Positions 51,662 to 64,000 of a DNA stretch of 64,000 bases are shown here, piece by piece (the stretch's first letter is position 1; each line of letters starts with the position of its first letter). Made by a program: the position numbers and the translations under genes. The stretch comes from Caprimulgus europaeus. Its lineage: Eukaryota; Chordata; Aves; Caprimulgiformes; Caprimulgidae. The notes beneath the pieces were generated by a model. It saw only the letters and a list, made by a program, of their open reading frames with translations. It had not been told where the DNA came from and ran no database searches. The stretch lies in the NCBI GenBank assembly GCA_907165065.1, contig OU015528.1, positions 75,683,474 through 75,747,473 on the forward strand, written 5' to 3'.

Positions 51662-52186
51662 AAATCTCTAATTTTTCTTTCTCTCTCTCCTTTTTCTAGT
51701 GGTGCTTGCTGTTTATGTAACATATTAATTGGCTGCCTTAGTCATTCTGCATATGCTTCCCCATCACGGCTTCTAAGAGAAAAGCATCCTCTGTTAGAGA
51801 GACTTTTAAAGATATCTTTGCATAGATTTTAATTCAGATCAATTCCCTCACCTCCCTCATGTACGGAAGAAATCATGACAGGGGTGAGGGTGAAGAAGGG
51901 ATTGTGCACGTAATGATATGAGCTAATGAAAAATATTCCTGAGAAATGTTTTGAGAGAGCAGCTCCTATCTGAGCTTTCAATTTCAACCAACTTAATGTG
52001 TGGCACTCGAAAGGTAGATGTGTAACAACTGGTCTGGAAAAAGAATGCATTAAATTTTCCTGCTTTTTTTTCTGACTGACACAGCCCTCTCCCCTCCAGG
52101 AGGACACAAGGCATCACTTTAACAAGGGGGCTGCATAATGCTTTCCCAGAGCCAAACCTTTTGATTCGTAATGATGCTGAGTTTGC

Positions 52187-52202
52187 AAAAAAAAAAAAAA
52201 AA
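52187..52202. repeat. Poly(A) run, 16 nt
   Basis: This is an uninterrupted A run on the plus strand. Confidence 0.8.
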
Positions 52203-52660
52203 TATCCATGAAAAAGGTGCTTTATCTGAATTATTGGCAGAATATTTCCTGCCTGCATTGTCACCAAAACCAGCAAAAACTAGACTGCTGCAGCAGGATG
52301 CACACAGCCCTGTTAATCAAACTCAAATTTCCAGGTCTAAAGCTGTGGACTCTTGTCAAAAATGAAACAGGTCATCAAAACTTAATTTACCCTGGAAAGA
52401 CTTAAAAATGTTAATGCACCCTCCCATCTATATTAAACCAAAAATCTAAGTGCTTATTATACAGTCTATACACCAGTGCTTTCTTCTTCTCTTGAAATGG
52501 CATGTAAATCCAATTCACTGTTAATGAGCAGACTGTCAGAGTTTGCAGGGAAGCAAAGAGAGAAGGAAAGCTTTACTCCGGAGAGTCTGCAGTGCACTTA
52601 CTTATTTCTATTATTGTGCAAATTATTTTTGTAATGAAGTATTTTCACTTCTGGGCTTAC

Positions 52661-52690
52661 AAAAAAAGAAAAAAAAAAAAAAAAAAGAAA
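52661..52690. repeat. A-rich run with two G interruptions, 30 nt
   Basis: The order is A7-G, A18-G, then AAA. No target-site duplication or retroposed body was recognised next to it. Confidence 0.85.
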
Positions 52691-53224
52691 GGACTCTTCC
52701 TTTGCTCCCCAAGTCTCTCTCCTGTATTCGGACAAGTACAGCTGAGAAAGAAGAAACTGAATCTATTTTCATAGGATTTTATTTGTGTTATACTTCAACA
52801 CTTTAAGTGCATTTAATAGTTTCAACAATAAAAATAACTGGTTCACGTTTATTGATCATTAGAGGTGTTTGAAGTAATGTTTTCCTTAGAATTGATGATT
52901 TTAAGAAGTATTTATAGCCTTTATACAAGCAAGCACCAAAACCATGCATTTTTCAGAATCCAAAAGAGAGACCAGCCCCTACAATCCCACCGTATCACTC
53001 TACAAGCTTGCAAGAAAATTGGTGTGAATTTAACACCCAGGAGACAAAGTTTTCCTGAGCAGAGATTCCGCAAGACTCAGCATTTTCATTCACACCTTAT
53101 ATTGAGGTTCCACATGCAGGTTAACCCTCCAGAAAGGGTTAACAAATGATGAAATGGGATGAACCAGTTAGATACAGATCAGGAGCTCAATATATAGGAT
53201 TGCAAATAAGACCGGCAAGTTGGA

Positions 53225-53226
<2 letters not shown>

Positions 53227-53260
<34 letters not shown>

Positions 53261-53278
53261 TTATTTATTTATATTTAT
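53227..53278. repeat. Compound TA / TTTA microsatellite
   Basis: A (TA)n run of about 29 nt passes into several TTTA units. It is the longest pure dinucleotide array in the window. Confidence 0.92.
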
Positions 53279-56200
53279 GTCTTCCAATTTAAATCCGATT
53301 CGTAATATGTAATTGGCTTTGATGCTGCTAATAATTATTTTAAGGATAGTAAAACTGAACTGCCTGGCTCACAGCCACACGGAGAGTCTAGGCAGTCACT
53401 TTTGCTGCTGAAAGGATGCTTGTAACTTGGCTGCTTACATTCCTATATTGCCTTGACTAATCTCTTTGACGAAAGTCCCTGGCCAGCCTGTCCCCTCGAC
53501 AACAGCCATACAGTACGGTCAGGGTGCAGGAAAGGGTAGGAGACAATGAACCAAGCTGGGCTGCCAGGTATGGATTTCTTCATACCAGAAACCAAGGTTA
53601 GGCTGTGGGAAGCTTTGGAGCCAAGCATGAGTCCAACCATTGACTTCTGCTCTGTGTCATGAACCTTTTAACTTCTGCCCATGTGTCAGCTAGTACCAGC
53701 TAGTTTAAATTTAGGTTGATTTTAGGCTTGAAATACAGTGCAGGTCTACCCTATGGGTGACTAGTTCCCAACCCTCTCTTAAAAATAGCTGCTGTCCGAG
53801 TTGGACAAATGCCTGCCACACCATGCCAAAGGAGATCCCTCTGGTCCTATTTAGGTGCAAGGACAAAGACTCAAACCAGAGAGATTCACATGGAGATTCA
53901 AAAGAAATGAGATGCAAATGGCAAGGCTTTGTTTTAATTTTCCAAAGAGTAGCAGACGACAAACTCCCCACCGGCCTCCTTCAGTTTCGCTTGTATACCT
54001 ATAAATATGCCATTTAACTATCATGATTTGCAGGTTTTCAGCTTGAGGGTGATTTTATAGTAAATTAAACATCCAGCTCCCGTATACCATACATCTTAAA
54101 AATGCAGATTTCACAACGAATGCTCAGAGTACAGAAAACATTGATATGATGACGTGCTCCGCATTCAGTGCTATTAGTCAGTGCTGATCAGTGTTGAAGC
54201 TTAAGAAAATTGCTATTCTTTTTTTTGGCTAGGGGCCCAGCATAAAAAAACATTTAAAGGGACAATTGCCAAGATCAAAATGACATGTTTTCACTCCATC
54301 TGATAGAACATCTGATATTATTAGGCTGAAAGAGTTTTTAACGATATATTCTCACGCAGAGAAAGGAATGCTTTTTCACCTCCGTAAGGCTGTCTGTCTG
54401 GATTTGTTTCTGCATTTTTGGTCAGCCACTTCTCTCTTTTCCTTTTAAAAGGAATATTTATCTGCCATGGAGGCTTGGTTTGAGAATCAAATAGACAACG
54501 GACTGCAAGCGGCATGGGTCAAATGCATTTAGAGGTTAGCAAACTGTCTTCAGCCAGCCAAGCCTTCTGATTTCCCTCTGTGTGTTGGGTTACTCCCATA
54601 GACTGTAAAATGAGATGCCCAACGTTAAGCACACGCATCCCAACAAAGTGTAGAGATCAGGAAAGGCGCTACCTGCTGCTGTTTGGAGAAAGGGTGGCAG
54701 TCTAAAGCTATCTCACTGAGCTTTAGTCATTTAGAGTTTAGGTGTCCAGCTTTAGTCTGAGCTAAAATGTTATCAATTGGCTGTTGTCAATGTCAAGAGA
54801 TCAACTCCTCCAAAGAGTGACTGATCTCAACTCTCCCAGCAAGATGGTATGGCTTGTTTTATGGGAGTCTCTCTGCCTCCATTGACAATAGATAGGCTAG
54901 TTACCTGCTAGCCAACTCCCAAAACCTGCTGGTCATGGTAACACCTAATGTCCTGAGCTCCAGCTGCAGGATGGGAGGAATAAGTGATCTCTGAAGGATG
55001 GGAAGAAGCTTGGGAGCTGGGATTGCTTTGGGCAATGAGGGCAGGCAAAGGAGAAGGCTGGGAGAAGGATAATGTGGCCCAAACATCAGCACTTGTGTGC
55101 ACATATCTCAAGGATTTCACTGCTGCTTGATAATTGTCTCTCCCACACTAGGGGTAGGTTTCAATAATTCAAAATCCAGAAAATTCATGAAATTTTTTTT
55201 GTGCGGGTTCGATATCATTATTTCTGCACCTTGCTCATAGGCCTATAGTACTTTCTGGCTGTTTTGCACCACTCTGGGGACACAAAGTAGATACAACCAT
55301 CTGTAAGCAGCTAGGAGGATGGGGTGGCCAAGTGCTCTGCATTGATGAAGCAGAAGCAGCCAGGAGGTCACAGTGAACAAGGTCTAAAGTTCTTGTTACA
55401 TGAAGAAAGTAGGAAACTGTAAAGTATCTCAATTAAATAATTATGAGTGTGACCTCTAATCAACACAAACATATTACAAACACAAGTCAGCTTTGTTGCC
55501 TGGGCAGTTAGTGTGACACATCCAGGGCTAAGCCTGCTGGACTTGGGGGGGGAAATCTTTTGCCTGAATGCAGGAACCCTGCATGACAAAGTGCAGATTA
55601 TCTTTTAAGATGAGAAGCATTGTTCTCATAATTCCATCAAGACCAGCTCTGCAATCACTAGCCCAGGTGCCTAAGTCTCGTGTCTGAAGCCAGAGAGCTA
55701 CGTTAGCCATTAAAAGTCGAAGCTTGTCTCTGCTAGGGGGACTTCTTTCAAACTGGACCCTCCTGCCTTCTGACAGCCCGACATCCAGCTTGCACAGTAA
55801 AATCCTGAATGGTTTAATTTTTTAGCTTTACTCCATTTGCTTCAGTAATGAGCATTTCTTGCAGTCTGTATTAGCTCGCTTGTGCTAACCCAGGAGAATA
55901 AAGGAGTAGAGATTATTTTCTGTATGCTACAAAAGAATTAAACCCTGTAATAATCATGGGAAATCTCCCTGAAGATTCAACAAACTTTCCTTTTCTCTCT
56001 TCTAAACCCCAAAAATTCTTTCCCGAAAAATATATATAGTTATATTCCTTTACTATACATTTTTGAGGAGTCTAGTCAGTTAAAGAATGCATTTTCCATC
56101 GAGAAGTTGCCTTCTCTTTTGAGGAAATAAAGAAATAGTTAATTATGTATAAATGGTTATTTTTTATTATTTTTCTTCATCCAGAAGGGAAGGGTGGAAA

Positions 56201-59200
56201 ACAGACTTTTTATCCCTATTTGTAAGCATGTGAAAAACTCTGGCATACAATCTGTCAAAGTCACACCTGGATCCAGAGCTGCCTGCATTAATTATCAACT
56301 TTTCTATGTGTTAGTGCTAACATATGGCATTTAATTACTTGCTCCAAATCGGCAAAGTTGTTCCACTTAAAATTTCAAAACTATTTCTTCAAGTTTTCAC
56401 TAATAAAACAATTAAAAAAATATATATAAGATCACTCAGTGACGTGTTTCCCTCCCCTCTGCTTTTTTTTTTTTTAAAAATAGATAATTTTGTCATTTTC
56501 CCATGCTTTGATCCATTTAAGAGCATACTGTCCTCAGGATATGTGCCTGAAAGTATTGACTATTCAAATCCTGATCCAAGAAGCATTTCAGTATTTGCTA
56601 AATTGTAGCATGTTAATGGCCATAGACAACTTAGAGTCAATCGTGTTTATGTGCAAAGGAACCCTCTTTGTATGAAAAAGGGAAAATATATGTGAGCCAT
56701 TAACAGTCAAGATTAATCTAGCAATGGTGGAGCTTTCAAAGTCTTGAAACCATGCTTTTCTGATAGGTAATCCTCAACCAAAACTTTGTAGATAAGTTAA
56801 AATAACCACCTAGCAATATGAAGGTGGTCAGACTAGACCTAGCAGGTGATCAGAACAGGACACACTACCAAATTAATAATCTGAAAATCTTTCAGGGATG
56901 TTACATTTCTCAACAGTTAAAGTCTTTTCAGAATCCTCTCAGGTAGGCAAATTAATTGGATGTAAAGTCAAGACTTTCCCCATCAACTCTAGGTGCTAAA
57001 GGCTTGGTGGAAGAAATTAAGCTTTGCTTCATCTGCAGGAGCAGAGAGATGACTTGGATACATGACCTATTGTACACAGGGAAGGAATGGAGATGATTGC
57101 ATAGATGTATCAGTCACTCAGTTCCTACCCAGAAGGAAACAGATCTCTAGGTTGCTAATTAAGTCCTAATCCTGCAGAAGTGCCCAGGCACTTAGTCAAA
57201 TGCGTGCAGGAGATGCCTCTTCCATACCCATGTCCCACTTTCCATGAGGCAAGCTTGGCCTTTTGTGCTAAGGGACAGGTTTCTGAAGTGATGCGTACAT
57301 CTAAAGAGAGGAATGATGATAGAGAAAGAGGAGCATTTCATCTTGGTACTCCTGGGCTTGGATGCTCATTCAAACCTTTTTGCAAGGGACTCAAGATGGG
57401 GAGAGGGTATCTTATCACACAGCAAATACTGTTTTTTGAAAACCTCTGTATGATGAATGAAGGGACCTCCTCTTCCTCCCTGTGGAACTTGAACAAGTCT
57501 CTCAAGCCTTCACAAACATGTGCAAGCTCAGAAGAATTTTAATGAGTGTTCAACCTCTGTTACATATCTTTCCACAAGCTATTGGGAAATTTCATCCAAG
57601 AGAATTTCTTTAGCTTCTTTGAAACTTGAGAAATACCACTTTAAGTTGCAGCGGGATCCTCCCACTACTCAGAAATCAAAGGGTTTCAAGCATTCCTCAA
57701 AAGCTCAAACACCATGGATCATGAAAATCAAGATGTCTTGGCTTGCTTTCTTTCTTTTCCCCTTTCAACTTACCAATCTGGTTGCAGAGGTACAGTTTAA
57801 AATTTGCTGTTGGCACAGTTAATACACCTCCTCAGATGGATGGCCTGAAGCATATGGGAAACACGTGCCCAACAGGTCTCTGCATCCCCCATGCTGCTGC
57901 CATTTCTTTTGGCTTTCCAAGCTGCTTGCCAATGCTCATCTCCTCCATGGATCCCAGGCCTACACCCCATCTTTCTGAGGAGCTGTACAATGTTACTATC
58001 ATCACGATATTAGTTTGCCTTCTGTCATTAGAAGATATCACCACCCCCAGAACATGCCTACCTGCAGTACCTACACCTTCCAGGAGTCTATTTAAGAGGG
58101 TATTTAATTTGACAATTACAACCTCTGATCCGTTCTACTTTGTTTTCCCCAAAATACAAAGAAAGGCAAGGGAAAAAAAGTCAAAAAAGCCAATCCTTCA
58201 CAGTTTTCTTGCTAGGGCTAGATGGACAAGGATACTCTGAAGATTAAAAATATTCCCACAGTGCAGACAGGAGTATCATGCACCAGATAACCCTGGTGTA
58301 ACAGCAGCTGTGAGTAGCTAACCTTCCCTCTTCCCACACAGACGCTATTTGCAGAGCAAGACAGAATTTGCATGACTCCCCATAGCACTTTGCTAATATG
58401 TTCAATGTCCTTTATGAATAAAAACTTCATGCTATGAACAAGGAACTCACTGGGAGTCTAATTTGGCCCATTGCCTCTTATTTTTCTATTTTGCCCAGGA
58501 ACTTGAGGTAAAGTTTATCTTTGAAAGAAGAACCCATAGAGGCTATACATAATCCAGAGGGTCCAGGCCTATGTTGCTGTACCTAAGGGAAAATTGTGCC
58601 CTTTGCAAGCAGAATAAAAACTGGAGAGTGGAGTTTGGATTCCAACAGCAAAGTTCTCCTTGACTACAGTGCTGCTTGAAAAGTTTGGTCCTCCTGCCCA
58701 TGCAGGCACCTTGATCTCCCTTCTGGGCATTCAAAGAAAGGAACAAATCACTGCTAAAACTCAACCCAAGGGAGAAAACACCCCTCCCTTACAAATGGGT
58801 GACAGCTCAAATTTCTGTTTCTTTTAGCCAGTTTTGTTTTGAAAGTTGTCAGAATAGGAAACCTAGCACAATGTCAAGTTTTAATTTCCTTCCAAACTTT
58901 ATAATCCTCGGAGAAGCCTGAAAATGGGATGCACTACAATTAGCAAAAAAAAAGAAGCCTTAAAAAAGCCTTGCGGAGAGATTTAGAGCCCAATCATAAT
59001 TTACATTTGCAGGTATGTAGATCTCTAAGTGCACGGCTTCTGCCCTGATTACTAATTAATGAGGTGCAAAGATGCCTGTTGGAGGAACCAGCTCTGATTA
59101 TGTGGGCCTTATGGGAAAATGAAGCTCTTGCAATCTAAGAAGGCAGATGATATCTTTAACATATATTTTAGAAAATTACAGGAACAAATCAAGAGGCAAA

Positions 59201-59943
59201 ATATACACATGTATATATTTTTAAAGAATCACACACAGCCAGGTTGTGTTACCATCTGATTATCTTATTTCCTTGAATATACAAACCTGGCATGTTTAAT
59301 AGATTTAGCATGCTGTCTATTTTGCATGTCATATACATCCACTTAGGCAGTACCCTAGTATTCTGAATGGATATTACTGTCATTATAGCATTCATTTTAC
59401 AATCGTTGAGAGGAATAAGTATACAGAGAGCTGCGAGGTGGGTTTCCCAGTTCAGAACCAAGCATATGATTAAAACCTAAATTTGGCTCAGATTCAGAAT
59501 AGCATCATTCTATAAAAAGGAAGTTTAGGCAAATGTTTAAGGCCCATCAGCTGCTTACATGGTTTGTTAATATGGGAATGTTTTTTATTTATTATATTTT
59601 TTTCTTTTCACTGTTAAATATTCCCCTCCATCTTATCAATACCAGGTGCCCCTGCATCGTCTTGCTGCTATGAGAATACAAGGGAAAGATGTATGTAGCA
59701 AGGCAGGCCATGACATACAGCAAGTACAAGGAAGACTGTTTTTCAGATTATTTCCTTCCTTTTTTTAAAGCTGAGGATAAATGGGAGTTCAGAGCAGGAC
59801 ATGTTCCCCCAACGTGTCAGGTGTAGGGAAACTACCTCACATAATTTTCACCACACAAGGAGTAAAGCAAAAACTCTCACAATGTTGTGTTTGCTTTAGT
59901 TTAGAGAGAGTCACAATTAAGTAAGAATAAATTAAACACATAC

Positions 59944-59992
59944 CATTTGACTTTTCACTATCTGCAGGTTTCATCTGAATAGGATGATGCAT
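59944..59992 (-). CDS. CELF2: CELF2 exon, 49 nt: end of RRM1 and start of the RRM1-RRM2 spacer
   Basis: The minus strand reads MHHPIQMKPADSEKSN plus one base of the next codon. This is the last beta strand of RRM1 (HPIQMKPAD) and the short acidic/basic spacer before RRM2. The acceptor is TTTTAG directly before ATGCATCATC, and the donor is AATG|GTATGT. The exon enters in phase 0 and leaves with one base of a split Ala codon, completed by CT of the next exon. The 49-nt length equals the usual size of this exon in the CELF family. The preceding exon (INVLRDRSQ...NALHNIKTLPG region) was looked for up to the right edge and not found. Skipping this exon would shift the frame. Confidence 0.97.
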
Positions 59993-60480
59993 CTAAAACA
60001 AAAATGAAAGAGAGTAAGGCAGGTTGGATAGTAATAAAAATCAAGAATCATGTTTTTAATGAAGGGCTTAAAGGATACATGATTAATATTAAACATGTAG
60101 AAACTATATAAATTCAAAATAACACTGTAGTATAGGCATTTAAAAAAATAAAATGGTAAAGGAGCATTTTATAACCAGGAAGATTAAAAAAATAGATCAT
60201 TGGGCCCACAGGACTCATAAAACTTTAATTTGCTGTATCTAGTTTCAGAAGACCTCTAAAGTTTCAGCCCTCATTAGTTTATGGCATGCTTGGTTTCTGC
60301 TTTACCAACTTTTTTTTCCTTCAGCTCAACCACTGCCAAAACTGAGATGGAATTTTCAAGTAATTTAAGAGCTAGCAAGCATTTCAAACATACTCAGAGG
60401 AGTTGAGTTTGACAAATGAACTTTGCTTGTAATTAAAAAAACATGTGCTGATTCTTTCAGGACTGAAGAGGAAGACTTCT

Positions 60481-60506
60481 GCTTCCTATAATAGCTTCCT
60501 ATAACT
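60481..60506. repeat. Tandem duplication, 2 x 13 nt
   Basis: gcttcctataata is followed by gcttcctataact, a near-perfect small duplication. Confidence 0.75.
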
Positions 60507-60521
60507 GTTTAGTATCTCATC

Positions 60522-60536
60522 TTTTTTTTTTTTTTA
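60522..60536. repeat. Poly(T) run
   Basis: This is an uninterrupted T run of about 14-15 nt on the plus strand. Confidence 0.75.
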
Positions 60537-61235
60537 TTTTAGAATACATTATACATTCATTCATAAAGCTCCCATCACAACACAACAATTCTGGCTTCCA
60601 TAAAAACTCCTAATACTTTTTCCTTTTTAACTTCTTCCTCCATTCATGTGCCTCTTACTACAGAAGAAACCAAGCCCTGGGTGCAGCTCGCTATGCTGAA
60701 CATCACATGGCATCCTACCTTGGCACACTCAGCATGGCATGTCCTCAGCTTTCATTACTAAACTATGCTCCCCCCACACTGAATTGTTGATAACTCCAAC
60801 CACATTTTTACAAAAGGTGTTTTCTGTTCTTTCAGGAATAGCAACACCACAACAGTTAAGCTCCTTCTGATCAGAGTGGGCGGCATTTCCACTGGACATT
60901 GGTTCTAGCCAGCCCTGTGTCCACTATGATGGATTAAGGGAAATTTTTCTACAGCTTCTCAAAAGCCTTCAGAAGTGACATCACATTGAGTTTCAATGTA
61001 GGAGATGTTTAAGCTTGGAAAAAACACCACTCTTTCTTCTACAGGGCTCTGCAGAATTGGTGGGATTTGACTGCACAAACCTTCCAGCAGCAGCGGGGCC
61101 ACTGCCTTTTCTTTCCTCAGCAATTCGTCACCATTTCACGTGAGCATGTAAAAAATTATGCTCTTTCAGCTTTTATATCATTTTTTCAGTGCAGCAGAGC
61201 TGAGTATTGCCTGAAGATGTCAGAGGTAATTCCAT

Positions 61236-61271
61236 GGTTTTTTTTTTTTGTTTGGTTGTTTTTTTTTTAAT
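61236..61271. repeat. T-rich low-complexity run
   Basis: Two T runs are separated by gtttggttg and followed by aataaaata. It is low complexity with no recognisable element around it. Confidence 0.75.
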
Positions 61272-62809
61272 AAAATACTATTATGGCAAACTTTGGGAAA
61301 CAAGAACAGCTGAGCAGGACAGAACATTCATGCACTCACATCAAATGTGCTTTCAACACTAAAAAAACCCAAATCTGCATTGCTTTTGGTGGAGACACTT
61401 AACCTCCAGGGACACAGTTGCTAGATCCTTTAGAAAATATAAAATATTACTGTGAATATTTCCATAAGATTTGCTCAAAGTCCAGAACGCTCCCTGGCCC
61501 TGCAAATCAATGCACTCCTTGTACTGCTTGCGAAACTCCCCACTGTGCCCTAAGGAAAAGGCAAAGCCACAAGGTGGATGTAGTCACCAGGATGCATAAA
61601 TTTGCTTCAATTTTTAACAATTCTGTCCTCTTTGAATCATTTGTTTCCCAAATGGACTTTAATAGCCCAGCACTTGTCTGCCACCACTCTTATTCGATCT
61701 AATTTATAGAAAAAAGGGAACTTCTATTGTACTCTATCTTCTTTAACTACTGCTTAACATTTATCCCGGCATCAACAATACACTGGGCACTGCAGGAGAC
61801 TTTAAATTCATGGGAATGTGATGCAGCATGTCCACTCAGCAAACAAAAAGTGAAAGAAGAAAAAAGTTGTAACTTGCTCCATGAGCCTGTTGCAGGTATT
61901 GACTTCTCTGCAGAGCAACGGAGTGGTGCGAAAACAGAGGAAAGAAAATTGAGTATTATACATTTGGGAATATGCAGGTTAGAGAAGAAAAACTCAAGCC
62001 AAATCCAGACCTTTCATAGACAGAGAATATATCACTCCTTCTAGCCGCATTTATACACCCCTAAGTGGAGATATTTTGAATAAAGGCAATTTAACAACAT
62101 TAAAAACTTTTCAAACTGCCTAAACCAGAGAACCCAACTTTAGACCACATTCATGTGAAGTTACTTGTGGAGCACCATGGTCACAACATAAATATCAGTG
62201 TTACCTGACAAACACAGTTACCACATCAGAAATCATCCTCTTCTGTTATACATAATTACCTCAAGTCCATTAATTCAGTAATCTGTTATGTTCACAAAGC
62301 AAGAGGCAAGATTTAATAAGACATTTCAACTGAGTTTTGACTTGAATTCAAAGGTTCCTGCTAAAAACCCGTGGTCCAAATTCTCTTCGCACCAGCGAGC
62401 CGAAGTCAGCAGTGGTACCACTGTGCTTAACAAAATGATATCAGTGCAAAGCTGATAAAAGATTCAGATCAGGCCTGGAGAGTTTAAACCATAGAATACC
62501 CATGGTAAAATGGTTGCGATACACAAACATGGCTTCAGCGAAGAAGAAGGCAGAAAAATACGTTACTGACAGTTTCTCAACATGAGAGGGCTCGTGTTGA
62601 AGCTTGTTTAACCCTGACCATCACCAATTGATACGTTAACAACCTTTAACACTAGATTCAATAAAACACGCCATTTATAACCTGAAATGGGTTTTACAGA
62701 GTCACTGGTTCGCATCTCATTATTAAACTCATTGCTGACCTCTAGAGACAACTGCCGTGACAATACATATTATAAGCTCTCTACCCATAAAATATTTAAA
62801 AGTAAGTGT

Positions 62810-62834
62810 AAAAAAAGAAAAGAAAAGAAAAGAA
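62810..62834. repeat. AAAAG simple repeat
   Basis: Four to five AAAAG units on the plus strand give a CTTTT polypyrimidine tract in the transcript. Confidence 0.85.
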
Positions 62835-64000
62835 TGGATCTCAAAGGAGTGTGCAGTGAATAAGAAAATTAAAGGGGCAGAGACAAAGGCTAAACAGGTA
62901 CTATCCTTTCACTCTACAATGAGCAAAAGAGAAAATAATCTGTGTTTTATACCTTGCTTGTATAACTGCAGGCTATAAAATAATAAAATAGCTGTGCTTT
63001 CCGAGGCCCTCCAAAAGATTATAGATGATATAAACCTGTTTCAAATTAGATGCCACCCACTAGAATCATGTCATCTACTGAAATGAAGGATTTCATGTCT
63101 TATCAGAAAGCTGTTATTGTAGCTATACATCACAAAGCCATACACTTATGGATCTCAAGGTAAGTGATTTCTCAGTATGTCATGTTGTCACACAGAAAAA
63201 CAGGAAGCCTTTTCTTCTGTGCTTAAAGAAAGCTTTGCTTATAAAAATACAGTATTTATGAATGCGCAGTTGTAATTAATAAATAGGCAAGAGTGAGAAA
63301 AGTAACTGCAGTAAATAATTTATAGACATTAGCATCATCCTGTGCTCAGACCCTGTAGTGAAAGAGAACAACGCAGCTCTCGGGCAAGTTCTTTCTGAGT
63401 GTGGGCAGCATCCCCCGGCAAACACCGTGCATGGGGATACTGAAAGCAGGCTGGAGAAAGTGCTGTAAGGAATAACCTCCCCTCAGCAATATTTTAGAGA
63501 GCATTATGGGATGCAGTTGTGCAGCCAGTAATCGCATGACCCACCTTTCAGATACATGCTATCATATTCATGCTCTCAGAACCCACCATTGCCACTGTTT
63601 TACTACCGAGATCCAGCCAAGGGCTGTTGGCCAAGGTTGCAGAGTGCCTTGGGGCAGTGCTGGCAGCAAAGGGGAGGTTCCATCCACTGCCTATGCTGTC
63701 ACGGAGGCCACACAAAGCCAGAGGCCAAGCTTGTCACTGCTTCTCCTTGAGCACATCCTAAGCAGGGGTGCTGATGTGGTCCATGGGAACCAAAAAGGAA
63801 AAGAAACATGTCAAACATCCTGAAAATCCTCCTGAAATCAATGAGAATCTGGCTGCTGGCTATGTCAAGGACAGCAGCAGGACTGAGCCATGGCCTAGAA
63901 TTACAATTGACTAGTTACATCTTTTTTTTCTCCCTCTTTTTCCCGAGTATATCCAACTGTACGTAAATATAACTTCATTAGAGAAAAAACCACAGCCAAG

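Larger units (their letters stand above)
51484..59943 (-). other. CELF2: CELF2 intron, 8,460 nt, between RRM1 and RRM2
   Basis: It contains a consensus G-quadruplex motif on the transcript strand (51636-51661), A-rich runs (52187-52202, 52661-52690) and a TA/TTTA microsatellite (53227-53278). A 165-aa plus-strand ORF (57743-58240) lacks recognisable homology. A non-repetitive block around 58950-59120 may be conserved. Confidence 0.9.
1..64000 (-). other. CELF2: CELF2 gene, internal part spanning the whole window
   Basis: The seven coding exons listed separately lie in collinear order on the minus strand and splice into one frame matching the middle of CELF2. The product binds U/G-rich RNA and regulates alternative splicing in the nucleus and mRNA stability and translation in the cytoplasm. 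CELF2 is preferred over its closest paralogue CELF1 because the linker runs read as in CELF2: [36 protein letters not shown] and GLAGATVGLNNINALA. This paralogue choice rests on remembered family sequences. The gene start, first exons, RRM3 and 3'UTR are outside the window. No promoter or CpG-island-like block was seen, as expected for an internal part. Confidence 0.95.
59993..64000 (-). other. CELF2: CELF2 intron, partial (upstream of the 49-nt exon)
   Basis: This is at least 4,008 nt of intron. It holds a 13-nt tandem duplication (60481-60506), T-rich runs (60522-60536, 61236-61271) and an AAAAG repeat (62810-62834). The preceding RRM1 exon was not found, so it lies past the right edge. Confidence 0.85.

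Noticed and set aside
59993-64000. Search for the preceding RRM1 exon (NALHNIKTLPG region)
   Set aside because: No matching minus-strand sequence with a donor was seen, so the exon must lie past the right edge.

Overview
This window is vertebrate, almost certainly avian, nuclear DNA. It is A+T-rich and intron-dominated, with several truncated CR1 non-LTR retrotransposons whose 3' ends have the short TTCTATGA/TTCTGTGA-like repeat typical of bird CR1. I found no bacterial-type operon, no phage and no CRISPR array.

The only gene I can support is CELF2 (CUGBP/ETR3-like factor 2), an RNA-binding splicing and translation regulator. It lies on the minus strand and covers the whole window, but is only partly contained in it. 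Seven internal coding exons can be placed to the base. Read 5' to 3' in the gene (right to left here) they are 59992-59944 (49 nt), 51483-51349 (135 nt), 40848-40769 (80 nt), 35522-35364 (159 nt), 33916-33853 (64 nt), 22337-22203 (135 nt) and 2286-2167, or 2286-2155 with an alternative donor (120 or 132 nt). All have AG acceptors and GT donors, and the phases join into one open reading frame. They encode the end of RRM1, all of RRM2, and the Gln/Ala/Ser/Thr-rich divergent linker before RRM3. The exons for the N-terminus and most of RRM1 lie beyond the right edge. Those for the rest of the linker and RRM3 lie beyond the left edge.

About 98.8% of the window is intron: 19.9 kb, 11.5 kb, 1.4 kb, 5.2 kb, 10.5 kb and 8.5 kb, plus two partial introns at the ends. 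The introns hold five CR1 fragments, simple repeats, a few short tandem duplications, two perfect hairpins, two G-quadruplex motifs on the transcribed-RNA strand, and several non-repetitive blocks that may be conserved regulatory DNA.

The most interesting observations concern splicing control of CELF2 itself. The last exon has two in-frame donors 12 nt apart. The 64-nt exon has a UGU-rich tract, the type of motif CELF proteins bind, directly at its acceptor, and skipping that exon would create an immediate stop codon. A consensus G-quadruplex motif lies about 150 nt upstream of the RRM2 RNP2 exon. I see no evidence for a wholly new biological system.
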